A stretch of DNA of 57,016 nt from assembly GCA_030690405.1 (NCBI GenBank), contig JAUYGU010000110.1, positions 1 to 57,016 of the forward strand, given 5' to 3'. The stretch's first letter is position 1. Every line of letters starts with the position of its first letter. Positions 13,916 through 21,671 of the stretch are shown piece after piece. The position numbers were made by a program, and so were the translations under genes. Under the pieces are notes generated by a model, which saw only the letters and a program-made list of their open reading frames with translations, ran no database searches and was not told the DNA's origin. Source of the DNA: Dehalococcoidia bacterium (GTDB lineage Bacteria > Chloroflexota > Dehalococcoidia > SM23-28-2 > RBG-16-64-32).

Positions 13916-14797
13916 ATGTCCGCCTACACTGCCGTCTACCTCAGCACGGTCACTGACGGACTCGTGGAGCACGGTGCCCGCATCGCTGGTATCGTCCTGG
14001 GCGCACTCCTCCTCTACCTGCTGACCAACCGGGTCCTGCCCAGGGTATTGAGGGGAGCCATAGCCAGCGCTCGGAAGAGGGAGCTATCTGAGGAGGAGGC
14101 CCAGCGCGCGGACACCCTGCGCCGGGTGCTGGTTCACGCGGTCGGAGCGGTAATCGCCACCATGGCCGCCTTCATGGTCCTCTCCGAGTTCGCCATCAAT
14201 ATCGCCCCGGTGCTGGCCGGGGCTGGGATCGCCGGTCTGGCCATCGGCTTCGGCGCCCAGAGCCTGGTGAAGGATATTATCGCGGGCCTGTTCGTCCTGG
14301 TAGAGGACCAGTACACCAAGGGCGACGTGGTCTGCGTTGGCGGGGTCTGCGGGCTGGTGGAGGACTTCAACCTGAGGAGGACTGTCCTGCGGGACCTGGA
14401 CGGCACCGTGCATTACGTGCCTAACGGAGAGGTGCGCGTGGCCAGCAACCTGAGCAAGGAGTTCGCTCGAGTGAATATCAACGTCAGCGTGGCCTACCAC
14501 GTCGACATCGACAGGGCCATCGAGGTGATCAACCGCGTGGGCAGGGAGCTGGCCAGCGATCCCCAGTTCGCGCCGGACGTCGTGGAGCCGCCCCAGGTGC
14601 TCAGGGTGGAGGACCTGGGGGAATCGGGCGTGGCCATCAAGGTTTTGGGTATGACGGAGCGTCTGCGACAGTGGGACGTAGCCGGGGAGCTGCGCAAGCG
14701 CATCAAGAAGGCCTTCGATGAGGAAGGCATCGAGATCCCCTTCCCCCACATGGTGGTCATTCCCAGAGACGAGTCGCAGTTAAGCGCCCGCCCGTAA
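13916..14797 (+). CDS. Small-conductance mechanosensitive channel (MscS family)
   Basis: The 293-residue protein has N-terminal membrane helices (residues about 20-45 and 75-95), the pore helix IAPVLAGAGIAGLAIGFGAQSLVKDIIAG (the glycine/alanine-packed TM3 and kink), and the cytoplasmic beta and alpha/beta domains (DGTVHYVPNGEV, FPHMVVIP). MscS channels open under membrane tension and release solutes on hypo-osmotic shock. It is the last gene of the rightward cluster begun by the first cyclic-di-AMP riboswitch. This fits, because cyclic-di-AMP governs potassium and osmolyte balance. The ATG at 13916 has GAGGT upstream. Confidence 0.9.
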   Translation: MSAYTAVYLSTVTDGLVEHGARIAGIVLGALLLYLLTNRVLPRVLRGAIASARKRELSEEEAQRADTLRRVLVHAVGAVIATMAAFMVLSEFAINIAPVLAGAGIAGLAIGFGAQSLVKDIIAGLFVLVEDQYTKGDVVCVGGVCGLVEDFNLRRTVLRDLDGTVHYVPNGEVRVASNLSKEFARVNINVSVAYHVDIDRAIEVINRVGRELASDPQFAPDVVEPPQVLRVEDLGESGVAIKVLGMTERLRQWDVAGELRKRIKKAFDEEGIEIPFPHMVVIPRDESQLSARP

Positions 14798-14899
14798 GGA
14801 CGGTGGCTCCACCTCATGAACACCGCTGCTCTCCTTCTTCGCCGCTCCCTGGGGGCGGAAGGGAAACGTGGCGGCAGTTTTCCGCCTCTCGTCTCCCGC

Positions 14900-14928
14900 T
14901 GGATAAGCGTGGGCTAATGCGGTATAAT
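14900..14928 (+). promoter_or_regulatory. Promoter of the second cyclic-di-AMP riboswitch
   Basis: A -10 TATAAT (14923-14928) is preceded by a weaker -35 TGGATA (14900-14905) at 17 bases. The predicted start near 14935 is ten bases before the aptamer. Confidence 0.6.
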
Positions 14929-14944
14929 AGACACAAGTGAATAT

Positions 14945-15075
14945 GGCCGAACCCCGGTGTTCGCACCGGGGGCGGGGGACCCAGACATCCAGGGGTGAAT
15001 CTCTGAGTGGGTCAGAGTAGGCGATCTCCTTCAGCCGAACCCGACAGCTAACCCCGCAGGCACTAAGGAGAGGCT
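14945..15075 (+). promoter_or_regulatory. Cyclic-di-AMP riboswitch (ydaO/yuaA class), copy 2
   Basis: All class blocks are present in order: GGCCGAAC, GCGGGGGACCCA, GGGGTGAATC with a variable hairpin (CTCTGAG...CAGAG), then CCGAACCCGACAGCTAACCC, with the enclosing stem CTCCTT / AAGGAG. A canonical intrinsic terminator follows at 15087, so ligand binding should end transcription before the radical SAM gene at 15164. It is diverged from copy 1, so the two are not a recent duplication. Confidence 0.92.
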
Positions 15076-15086
15076 AGTCAAGGATG

Positions 15087-15112
15087 AGCCCGAGGCAAGC
15101 CTCGGGCTTTTT
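15087..15112 (+). terminator. Intrinsic terminator of riboswitch copy 2
   Basis: GCCCGAGGC pairs with GCCTCGGGC (15088-15107, with a flanking A-T pair) and is followed by T5 (15108-15112). It is the strongest intrinsic terminator in the window and lies 12 bases past the aptamer. Confidence 0.85.
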
Positions 15113-15163
15113 GTCGCCCGTCGAGGGCGCACCGGCCTGGCCTCTCGCGGAAGGAGGCACGAG

Positions 15164-16714
15164 ATGCCGAAGAAGGAGCGACGGAGGGCGAACAACGACG
15201 GCGCCTCTACTCCCCTCTACTTCCTCAATGACGGGGAGATCGAGCGGCTGCGGCGGATGCACCGCGAGCAGGAGGAGGCGGCCCAGGCGAGGATGCAGGC
15301 CGGGGAGTCGGAGCCCCACCGCTACCGCGCCTACACGCTCCGCAACTTCCGCGAGCTGCCGCAGGTGCAGCGCCACCTCAACGAGGAGCAGCGGTTCGCC
15401 ATCGAGGTGGTCGCCCAGGTCCTGCCGTTCAAGACCAACAGCTACGTCGTCGATGAGCTCATCCGCTGGGAGGACGTTCCCAATGACCCGATGTTCATCC
15501 TGAATTTCCCGCAGCGGCAGATGCTCATGCCCCACCACTTCGAGGAGATGGCGGGCCTGCTGCGGCGCGGCGCGACCAGGGAGGAGATAGAGCAGGCGGC
15601 CAACCGCATCCGGATGGAGCTGAACCCGCACCCGTCGGGCCAGATGGAGCACAACGTACCCACGTTGGGCGACACGCGCCTCCCGGGGATGCAGCATAAG
15701 TACAGGGAGACCGTCCTCTTCTTCCCCAGCAACGGTCAGACCTGTCACGCCTACTGCACGTTCTGCTTCCGCTGGCCTCAGTTCGTCGGCATTGACGAGC
15801 TGAAGTTCGCCATGCAGGAGACGGAGCTCCTCGTCGAATACCTGCGCGAGCACCCGGAGGTGACGGACGTCCTGTTCACCGGCGGCGATCCGATGATCAT
15901 GCGCACCCGGAACCTGGCCTCCTACATCGAGCCGCTGATCGAGGCGGACCTGCCGAACGTCCAGACGATTCGCATCGGCACGAAGGCGCTAGGCTATTGG
16001 CCTTACCGCTTCCTCACCGACGACGACGCGGACGAGGCGCTGGCACTGTTCCGACGTGTCGCCCGCTCCGGCAAGCACCTGGCTATCATGGCCCATTTCA
16101 ACCACTACCGAGAGCTGGCCACGGACGCCGCCAGGGAGGCGATCGCCCGCATACGGGAGACGGGCGCGCAAGTCAGAACGCAGTCGCCGTTGATGCGCAA
16201 CATCAACGACAACCCCAGGGTGTGGAGCCGCATGTGGCGGGAGCAGGTGAAGCTGGGCTGCGTCCCCTACTACATGTTCGTGGCGCGCGATACGGGCGCG
16301 CAGCACTACTTCAGCGTACCGCTGGTACGGGCGTGGGAGATCTTCCGGAAGGCGTACACGCAGGTCAGCGGCGTCGCCAGAACAGTGCGCGGGCCCAGCA
16401 TGTCCGCGGACCCGGGCAAGGTCCAGGTGCTGGGCGTAACGGAGGTGGCCGGCAAGAAGGTCATCACCCTACGCATGCTCCAGGGGCGCGATCCCGACTG
16501 GTGTCTGCGGCCCTTCTTCGCGGAGTACGACGAGGAAGCGACCTGGCTGAGCGAGCTGCATCCGGCCTTCGGCGAGGAGCGGTTCTTCTTCGAAGAGGCG
16601 CTGGAGTCGCTTCACCCAGGTGAGGCCCGGCGGGAGGCGGGCAGGGCTCAGCAGGGCTGGGGCCCGCACCACCGCGAGCCGGACCGGCGCAAGCCGATGT
16701 CCGTGACGGGCTGA
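15164..16714 (+). CDS. KamA-family radical SAM aminomutase (lysine 2,3-aminomutase-like)
   Basis: The 516-residue protein has the radical SAM cluster motif Cys194-x3-Cys198-x2-Cys201 (GQTCHAYCTFCFRWPQ), the GGDP SAM motif at 240-243, and a C-terminal region where Lys419 (SADPGKVQVLG) matches the PLP lysine of lysine 2,3-aminomutase. KamA makes beta-lysine from lysine; N-acetyl-beta-lysine is a known compatible solute. This protein is longer and more divergent than typical KamA, so the substrate is uncertain, and no AblB-type acetyltransferase is adjacent. Control by a cyclic-di-AMP riboswitch supports an osmolyte role. A GGAGG site precedes the ATG. Confidence 0.75.
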   Translation: MPKKERRRANNDGASTPLYFLNDGEIERLRRMHREQEEAAQARMQAGESEPHRYRAYTLRNFRELPQVQRHLNEEQRFAIEVVAQVLPFKTNSYVVDELIRWEDVPNDPMFILNFPQRQMLMPHHFEEMAGLLRRGATREEIEQAANRIRMELNPHPSGQMEHNVPTLGDTRLPGMQHKYRETVLFFPSNGQTCHAYCTFCFRWPQFVGIDELKFAMQETELLVEYLREHPEVTDVLFTGGDPMIMRTRNLASYIEPLIEADLPNVQTIRIGTKALGYWPYRFLTDDDADEALALFRRVARSGKHLAIMAHFNHYRELATDAAREAIARIRETGAQVRTQSPLMRNINDNPRVWSRMWREQVKLGCVPYYMFVARDTGAQHYFSVPLVRAWEIFRKAYTQVSGVARTVRGPSMSADPGKVQVLGVTEVAGKKVITLRMLQGRDPDWCLRPFFAEYDEEATWLSELHPAFGEERFFFEEALESLHPGEARREAGRAQQGWGPHHREPDRRKPMSVTG

Positions 16715-16831
16715 TGCCCCTGGGAGCGTTTCGCGGAGCCGTCCTTCGTTTCAGGCCGGCCTGCCCGGGCCACGGGCGCCGAATCGCCCTGCCGGCGATT
16801 GTCCGCCGCCTCGCCCCCGCTTAAGGCTGAT

Positions 16832-17785
16832 ATGAGAGAGCTTGCTCTACTGGCGCGGCGCTCCTTGGAGGAGTTCTTCGACGACAACTGTACGCAGATG
16901 GCGGCGGCCATCTCCTACTACGTCCTCTTCTCCCTCTTCCCGCTCCTCATATTCCTGGTCGGCGTACTGGGCCTGCTGCTCCAGAACAGCGAGCTCCAGG
17001 AGGATCTCGTCGACGCCGTGCTGCACTCCGTACCCCTGACGGAGGACGAAGGAAGGGACGAGGTGGCGGAGGCAGTGAGAGGGGTAGCCGGGGTGAGCAG
17101 CGGCGCCCTCGGCGTGTTCGGCCTCATCGGCATGGCCTGGTCCGGGAGCAACATGTTCGGAGTCATCCGCCGCTCCATCAACACCGCCTACGACTTAGAA
17201 CAGCGGCGGCCCTTTGTCCAGCAGAAGCTCCTGGATCTGGCCATGGTCCTCGGCCTGGGGATGCTCTTCCTGGCTTCCGTGGTCGCGACGGGTTTCCTCC
17301 GCACCGTCCGCCAGTTCAGCAGCGACATGGCCGTCTTGGGCGACGCCGCCGAGAGCGCGGGCCCGGCCTGGGACGCCGCTTCATATCTGATCCCCTTCGG
17401 TCTCTCGTTCATCGCGTTCGCCGTGCTCTATTGGGTTGTGCCGGCAACCAAGGTCAGACTCGGCGATGTCTGGCCGGGCGCCCTGGTAGCGGCCGTCCTC
17501 TTCGAGGCAGGCAAGGCTGGCTTCGCCTTCTATCTGGAGAACTTCTCCAACTACGACATCGTGTACGGCTCCCTCGGCGCGGTGGCGGCCTTCCTCTTCT
17601 GGGTGTACATCAGCGCCAATATCCTGCTCCTTGGCGCCGAGATCGCATCCGAGTATCCACGGGTGCGCACCGGCATGTACCAACCGGCCGCGCCGCCGGG
17701 CCCCCGGCCGCCACTGCTCGACAGGGCGCGCAGCTTCGTCCTTGGTCTGGTTGTGGGCAAGCGGAAGGGCAACGGCACAAGCTGA
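16832..17785 (+). CDS. YihY/BrkB family membrane protein
   Basis: The 317-residue protein has six predicted membrane helices and family motifs: DNCTQMAAAISYYVLFSLFPLLIF at the start, GLIGMAWSGSNMFGVIRRSINTAY, VPATKVRLGDVWPGALVAA and YGSLGAVAAFLFWVYISANILLLGAE. The family was once called RNase BN in error; its real function is unsettled, with transport or envelope roles proposed. The ATG at 16832 is preferred, with AAGG nearby; a TTG at 16799 is possible. It lies just upstream of the cyclic-di-AMP receptor remnant in the osmotic cluster. Confidence 0.85.
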   Translation: MRELALLARRSLEEFFDDNCTQMAAAISYYVLFSLFPLLIFLVGVLGLLLQNSELQEDLVDAVLHSVPLTEDEGRDEVAEAVRGVAGVSSGALGVFGLIGMAWSGSNMFGVIRRSINTAYDLEQRRPFVQQKLLDLAMVLGLGMLFLASVVATGFLRTVRQFSSDMAVLGDAAESAGPAWDAASYLIPFGLSFIAFAVLYWVVPATKVRLGDVWPGALVAAVLFEAGKAGFAFYLENFSNYDIVYGSLGAVAAFLFWVYISANILLLGAEIASEYPRVRTGMYQPAAPPGPRPPLLDRARSFVLGLVVGKRKGNGTS

Positions 17786-17814
17786 AGCCAGCCTGAGACG
17801 AAGGGAGGAGTCCA

Positions 17815-18157
17815 TTGCTGCGCTCCGAATATAGGCTGGTGGTCGTTATCGCCGATGACGACGCCGACCGGCTGATCAGCAAGTTGGTGGAGCGGAGCTT
17901 GCCTGCAACGAAGGTAAGCAGCAGCGGCGGCTTCCTGCGCATGGGCACGCGACCATCCTTCCGGCATCGACGCCGTCGAAGTGGAGGAGGTCGTCGCGAT
18001 CACCCGACGTGAGTGCGCAGCTCGGACCGAGGTCGTGCCGGCGCAGGCCCTCGCCTACCCGGAGCCCGAGTTCCCGCTGGTGTCACAGCCGTTGGAGATC
18101 CGGGTGGGTGGAGCTATTGTCTTCGTGCTACCCGTCGAGCGGTTCGAGAAGACATAG
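17815..18157 (+). pseudogene. Cyclic-di-AMP receptor (DarA/PstA, DUF970), frameshifted
   Basis: The first part, from a TTG at 17815 with GGGAGGAG four bases upstream, reads RLVVVIADDDADRLISKLVE then LPATKVSSSGGFLRMG, the N-terminal half of a PII-like cyclic-di-AMP receptor. The second half resumes in another frame from 17963: GIDAVEVEEVVAITRRECA, then a loop, then PLEIRVGGAIVFVLPVERFE, ending at 18157. Two single-base losses between 17946 and 17963 explain the break and would restore a protein of 114 residues. Either the gene has recently decayed or the assembly is wrong here. It lies 29 bases after the BrkB-family gene and near two cyclic-di-AMP riboswitches. Confidence 0.8.
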
Positions 18158-18200
18158 AGCGCCGAAAGCTCGGTAGTGGGTCAGTGCCCCCTTGACAGTA

Positions 18201-18429
18201 TCAACGGCGGACTCGAGAATTGCTGAACCTCGTCCAGATCCGTTCCAGCGAAGCCCTCCTCGTATCGTGATGAGCCGCCTACGTGTCACCCACTCCCTTG
18301 TCGTGACGTTCCGGCCCACCAGTTTGGTTAGCAGAACGTTAGCAACCGCTAAGGCGCTTCACCCCAGAATGGCCTAAAATCGAATCTGTGCCGGGGTGGC
18401 GAAATCGGTAAACGCGGCGGACTTAAAAT
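18201..18429 (+). repeat. Direct repeat, right copy (229 bases)
   Basis: It matches 9045-9274 and supplies the upstream region and first half of the intact tRNA-Leu. A TAAAAT box at 18375-18380, conserved in both copies, is placed as the tRNA -10 element. A TTGACA (18192-18197) lies just outside the repeat. Confidence 0.8.
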
Positions 18430-18478
18430 CCGCTGTTCCGAAAGGGACTTGTGGGTTCGATCCCCACCCCCGGCACCA
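18390..18478 (+). tRNA. tRNA-Leu (anticodon UAA)
   Basis: A complete class II tRNA. The acceptor stem GCCGGGG / CCCCGGC is perfect; the anticodon stem GCGGA / TCCGC encloses the loop CTTAAAA with anticodon TAA. There is a long variable arm (TGTTCCGAAAGGGAC) and a T arm GTGGG-TTCGATC-CCCAC. The CCA end is encoded (18476-18478). It lies 61 bases before gatB. Confidence 0.96.
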
Positions 18479-18539
18479 GCCACCATCCCCGCTCGCCTTG
18501 TCCGGCCGCGCCGGACGCTGCTATACTCACCCTGACCCC

Positions 18540-20021
18540 ATGACCACTACCGCCCTCGAATACGAGACGATCATCGGCCTGGAGGTCCACGCGCAGCTGC
18601 TCACACGCAGCAAGATGTTCTGTCCCTGCTCCACCTCCTACGCCGATTCGCCCCCCAACACATACGTCTGCCCCGTCTGCCTCGGCATGCCCGGCGTCCT
18701 CCCCGTCATCAACAAGCGGGCGGTGGAGATGACGCTCATGACCGGCCTCGCCCTTAACTGCGAGATCCCGGCGCAGGCGAAGTTCGACCGCAAGAACTAC
18801 CCCTACCCTGACCTCATGAAGGGCTACCAGATATCCGAGTACGATCAGCCCCTGTGCACGAGCGGCTGGCTGGAGATAGAAGTGGACGGCCAGCGGAAAC
18901 ATATCGGCATCACCCGCGTCCATCTGGAGGAGGACACGGCCAAGCTGATGCACGTCAAGAGCCCCACCGGCGAGACGTACAGCCTTGTCGACGTGAACCG
19001 CTCCGGCATGCCGCTCATGGAGATCGTCAGCGAACCGGACATGCGCTCGCCGGAGGAGGCACGCGCCTACCTGGTGAAGCTGCGGCAGATACTGCGTTAC
19101 CTGGAAGTCTGCGCCGGCAACATGGAGGAGGGGAACTTCCGCTGCGATGCCAACGTCTCCATCCGCCCCCTGGGCGCCAGCGGGCTGGGCGGCAAGGTAG
19201 AAGTGAAGAACATGAACAGCTTCCGCTCCGTCTACCGCGCCCTGCACTACGATGTGGAGCGCCAGCGGGAGATCGTGGACGGCGGCGGCCGCATACCGCA
19301 GGAGACGCGCGGCTGGGTGGACGACCAGGGCGTGACGGTCTCGCAGCGAAGCAAAGAGGAGGCCGACGACTACCGCTACTTCCCGGAGCCCGACCTGCCT
19401 CCCATCGTCGTCGACCGCGAGTGGCTGGACCGCATCCGCGCCGAGACGCCGGAGCTGCCCGACGCCAAGCGCGCCCGCTTCGAGGCGGAGTACGGCCTCT
19501 CCGCCTACGACGTCACGGTGCTTGTCGAGACGCGCGCCAAGGCGGACTACTTCGAAGCCGCCGTCGCCCTGGCGCCGGAGGCCAAACGGCAGAAACGGGC
19601 CAAGGCGATCGCCAACTGGATCAACGGTGAGCTCGCCGGCCTCCTCAACGCCCGCAACATGGAGATCGCGGAGACGAAGGTCACACCGGAGGCGCTGTCA
19701 GAGCTGATCGACCTCCAGGAGGACGGCACCATCAGCGGCAAGACCGCCAAGAGCGTGTTCGAGGAGATGTTCGAGACCGGCCGCCGGCCCGGCGAGATCG
19801 TAGAGGAGGCGGGGCTGGTCCAGATCACCGCCGGCGACGAGATCATTGCGGCCATCGAGCGCGTCCTGGAGGACAACGCGAAGGGGGCAGAGGACTACCG
19901 CCGCGGCAAGGAGGAGGCGCTGAAGTTCCTGGTGGGCCAGGTGATGCGAGAGACGAGGGGCCGCGCCAACCCGGGAACGGTCAACCAGCTCCTCAAGGAG
20001 AAACTGGGTGGGAACCCGTAA
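18540..20021 (+). CDS. gatB: Asp-tRNA(Asn)/Glu-tRNA(Gln) amidotransferase subunit B
   Basis: The 493-residue protein matches GatB in full: YETIIGLEVHAQLLTRSKMFCPCS at the start, the zinc cysteines CPVCLGMPG, RKNYPYPDLMKGYQISEYDQP in the ammonia-tunnel/kinase domain, and a C-terminal YqeY-like tRNA-binding helical domain. GatCAB converts misacylated Glu-tRNA(Gln) or Asp-tRNA(Asn) to the amide form. GatA and GatC are not in the window. The ATG at 18540 is chosen; a longer open frame would run back through the tRNA gene. A TATACT box at 18522 implies a leader of only about six bases. Confidence 0.96.
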   Translation: MTTTALEYETIIGLEVHAQLLTRSKMFCPCSTSYADSPPNTYVCPVCLGMPGVLPVINKRAVEMTLMTGLALNCEIPAQAKFDRKNYPYPDLMKGYQISEYDQPLCTSGWLEIEVDGQRKHIGITRVHLEEDTAKLMHVKSPTGETYSLVDVNRSGMPLMEIVSEPDMRSPEEARAYLVKLRQILRYLEVCAGNMEEGNFRCDANVSIRPLGASGLGGKVEVKNMNSFRSVYRALHYDVERQREIVDGGGRIPQETRGWVDDQGVTVSQRSKEEADDYRYFPEPDLPPIVVDREWLDRIRAETPELPDAKRARFEAEYGLSAYDVTVLVETRAKADYFEAAVALAPEAKRQKRAKAIANWINGELAGLLNARNMEIAETKVTPEALSELIDLQEDGTISGKTAKSVFEEMFETGRRPGEIVEEAGLVQITAGDEIIAAIERVLEDNAKGAEDYRRGKEEALKFLVGQVMRETRGRANPGTVNQLLKEKLGGNP

Positions 20022-20057
20022 ACATTTCCCAGGCATCGACGTTATCAGTATAGGACT

Positions 20058-21401
20058 ATGAGACGCCTCCTCAGAGCCGACTTCCTCAAGTGGTTCTACC
20101 CGGGGATGCACATCAAGCGGTGGCTTGGCTTGATGATCATCGGCGTGGCTATTCTGACGTTCGGCCTCGCCTACATCCTGCGGGAGGCCTACATCTCCGG
20201 CTTCACGTTCCCGGGCTTCGTCTACTACCTGACGCTGCAGTTCATCCCCCGCTACATCAGGGGTGTCATGTTCATGCTCTCCGCCGGCGGGCTCATCCTC
20301 TACTCCCTCTTGAAGCTGAACCACTCCATCGTGTCCGCCGTGATGCCCACCCGAAACGGCAGCGAGAGCATCGTCAACATGATCTACAACCAGCGGGCGC
20401 TCAAGCGCGGCCCGAAGATAGTCGCCATCGGCGGCGGCACCGGGCTGTCCACGCTGCTTCGCGGCCTCAAGGAGTACACGACCAACCTCACCGCCATCGT
20501 CACTGTCGCTGACGACGGCGGCAGCTCCGGCGTCCTCCGCCGCGAGCTCGGCATCCTGCCGCCCGGCGACGTCCGCAACTGCATCGCCGCCCTCGCCGAC
20601 GCCGAGCCCCTGGTCACCAGCCTCTTCCAGTACCGCTTCTCGGACGGCTCCGGGCTGGCCGGCCACTCCTTCGGCAACCTGTTCATCGTCGCCATGTCCG
20701 GCGTCGTCGGCAACTTTGAGGAGGCCATCCGCCAGACCAGCCGGGTGCTGGCCGTGCGCGGCCAGATCATCCCCTCCACGCTCGCCAACGTCACGCTCTG
20801 CGCCAAGACGGACGACGCGGGGACAATCCAGGGCGAATCCAGCATCAGCGACTCGAAGACCAAGGGCCGCATCAAGGAGGTGTTCCTCCTGCCGAAAGAC
20901 CCGCCCGCTCACCCGGAGGCGGTGCGCGCCATCCTGGACGCCGACATGATCATACTGGGCCCGGGCAGCCTCTACACCAGCGTCCTGCCGAACCTGCTGG
21001 TCACCGGTATCCGCCGCGCCTTCGCCGCCTCCCCAGCGCTCAAGCTCTACGTCTGTAACGTCGCCACTCAGCCGGGCGAGACCGACGGTCTGGGCGTCTC
21101 TCACCACGTCGCCGCCATCGAGGAGCACATCGGCGGCCATCTCATTCAAGGCGTCGTGGTGAACGATAACCTCGGCGGCACCCTCCCCAACGCCGACCGC
21201 TCCCAGCCCGTCGCGCTGGACTCCATCCCCGAAAATGGGATACGATTGACCAAAGCCGACGTAGTCAGCGAGAGCAACCGCTACCATCACGACTCCAAGA
21301 AGCTGGCCCAGACCCTGCTCCGTATCTACTACGACCGTAACCTGCCGCAGGCCGCGGTCGCTGAGCCGGACAAGAAGCTCGTCGGCGTCCTGGAGGACTA
21401 G
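20058..21401 (+). CDS. yvcK: YvcK/CofD-like protein with N-terminal membrane hairpin
   Basis: The 447-residue protein has two membrane helices near residues 14-32 and 65-85, then the YvcK core: IVAIGGGTGLSTLLRGLK, TVADDGGSSGVLRRE, PPGDVRNCIAALAD and LGPGSLYTSVLPNLLV. YvcK proteins bind UDP-sugars and help set cell-wall precursor flux and cell shape; some are needed for growth on gluconeogenic carbon. The membrane-anchored form occurs in several Gram-positive-like lineages and Chloroflexota. It follows gatB by 36 bases and precedes secG by 27, a compact rightward run. A TATAGG stretch sits directly before the ATG. Confidence 0.9.
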   Translation: MRRLLRADFLKWFYPGMHIKRWLGLMIIGVAILTFGLAYILREAYISGFTFPGFVYYLTLQFIPRYIRGVMFMLSAGGLILYSLLKLNHSIVSAVMPTRNGSESIVNMIYNQRALKRGPKIVAIGGGTGLSTLLRGLKEYTTNLTAIVTVADDGGSSGVLRRELGILPPGDVRNCIAALADAEPLVTSLFQYRFSDGSGLAGHSFGNLFIVAMSGVVGNFEEAIRQTSRVLAVRGQIIPSTLANVTLCAKTDDAGTIQGESSISDSKTKGRIKEVFLLPKDPPAHPEAVRAILDADMIILGPGSLYTSVLPNLLVTGIRRAFAASPALKLYVCNVATQPGETDGLGVSHHVAAIEEHIGGHLIQGVVVNDNLGGTLPNADRSQPVALDSIPENGIRLTKADVVSESNRYHHDSKKLAQTLLRIYYDRNLPQAAVAEPDKKLVGVLED

Positions 21402-21428
21402 TAGCCCCAATAGCCCAAAGGTCTGCAA

Positions 21429-21650
21429 GTGACACTGACTGACTACCTCAACGTCGCCGAGATACTGATCTCGATAGCCCTCATCGCTATCATCCTGCTC
21501 CAGGTGAAGGGCGAAGGGGTGGGCGGCCTTCAGAGCGGCTCCTTCGTGCGAACCCGCCGGGGCCTGGAGAAGACGCTCTTCCAGCTGACCATCTTTCTCG
21601 TCGTTCTCTTCCTGGTGGTCTCAGCCGTTAGCGTGGCGGCGTATAAGTAA
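21429..21650 (+). CDS. secG: Preprotein translocase subunit SecG
   Basis: The 73-residue protein has two membrane helices (residues about 8-26 and 50-70) joined by the SecG loop QVKGEGVGGLQSG, with the conserved pattern ILLQxxxGxGGLxS. SecG is the accessory subunit of the SecYEG channel and speeds protein export. It starts at a GTG, 27 bases after yvcK, and ends 21 bases before the peptide-binding protein gene. Confidence 0.92.
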   Translation: MTLTDYLNVAEILISIALIAIILLQVKGEGVGGLQSGSFVRTRRGLEKTLFQLTIFLVVLFLVVSAVSVAAYK

Positions 21651-21671
21651 CCGCCCGCCCCCAGCCGGGCC

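Noticed and set aside
18396..18539. N-terminal extension of gatB running back through the tRNA gene
   Set aside because: The frame is open only because it reads tRNA-Leu; GatB homology begins at the ATG at 18540.
19698..21428. 576-codon open frame antisense to gatB and yvcK
   Set aside because: It is a high-GC shadow of two well-recognised genes, with low-complexity acidic composition and no domain pattern.
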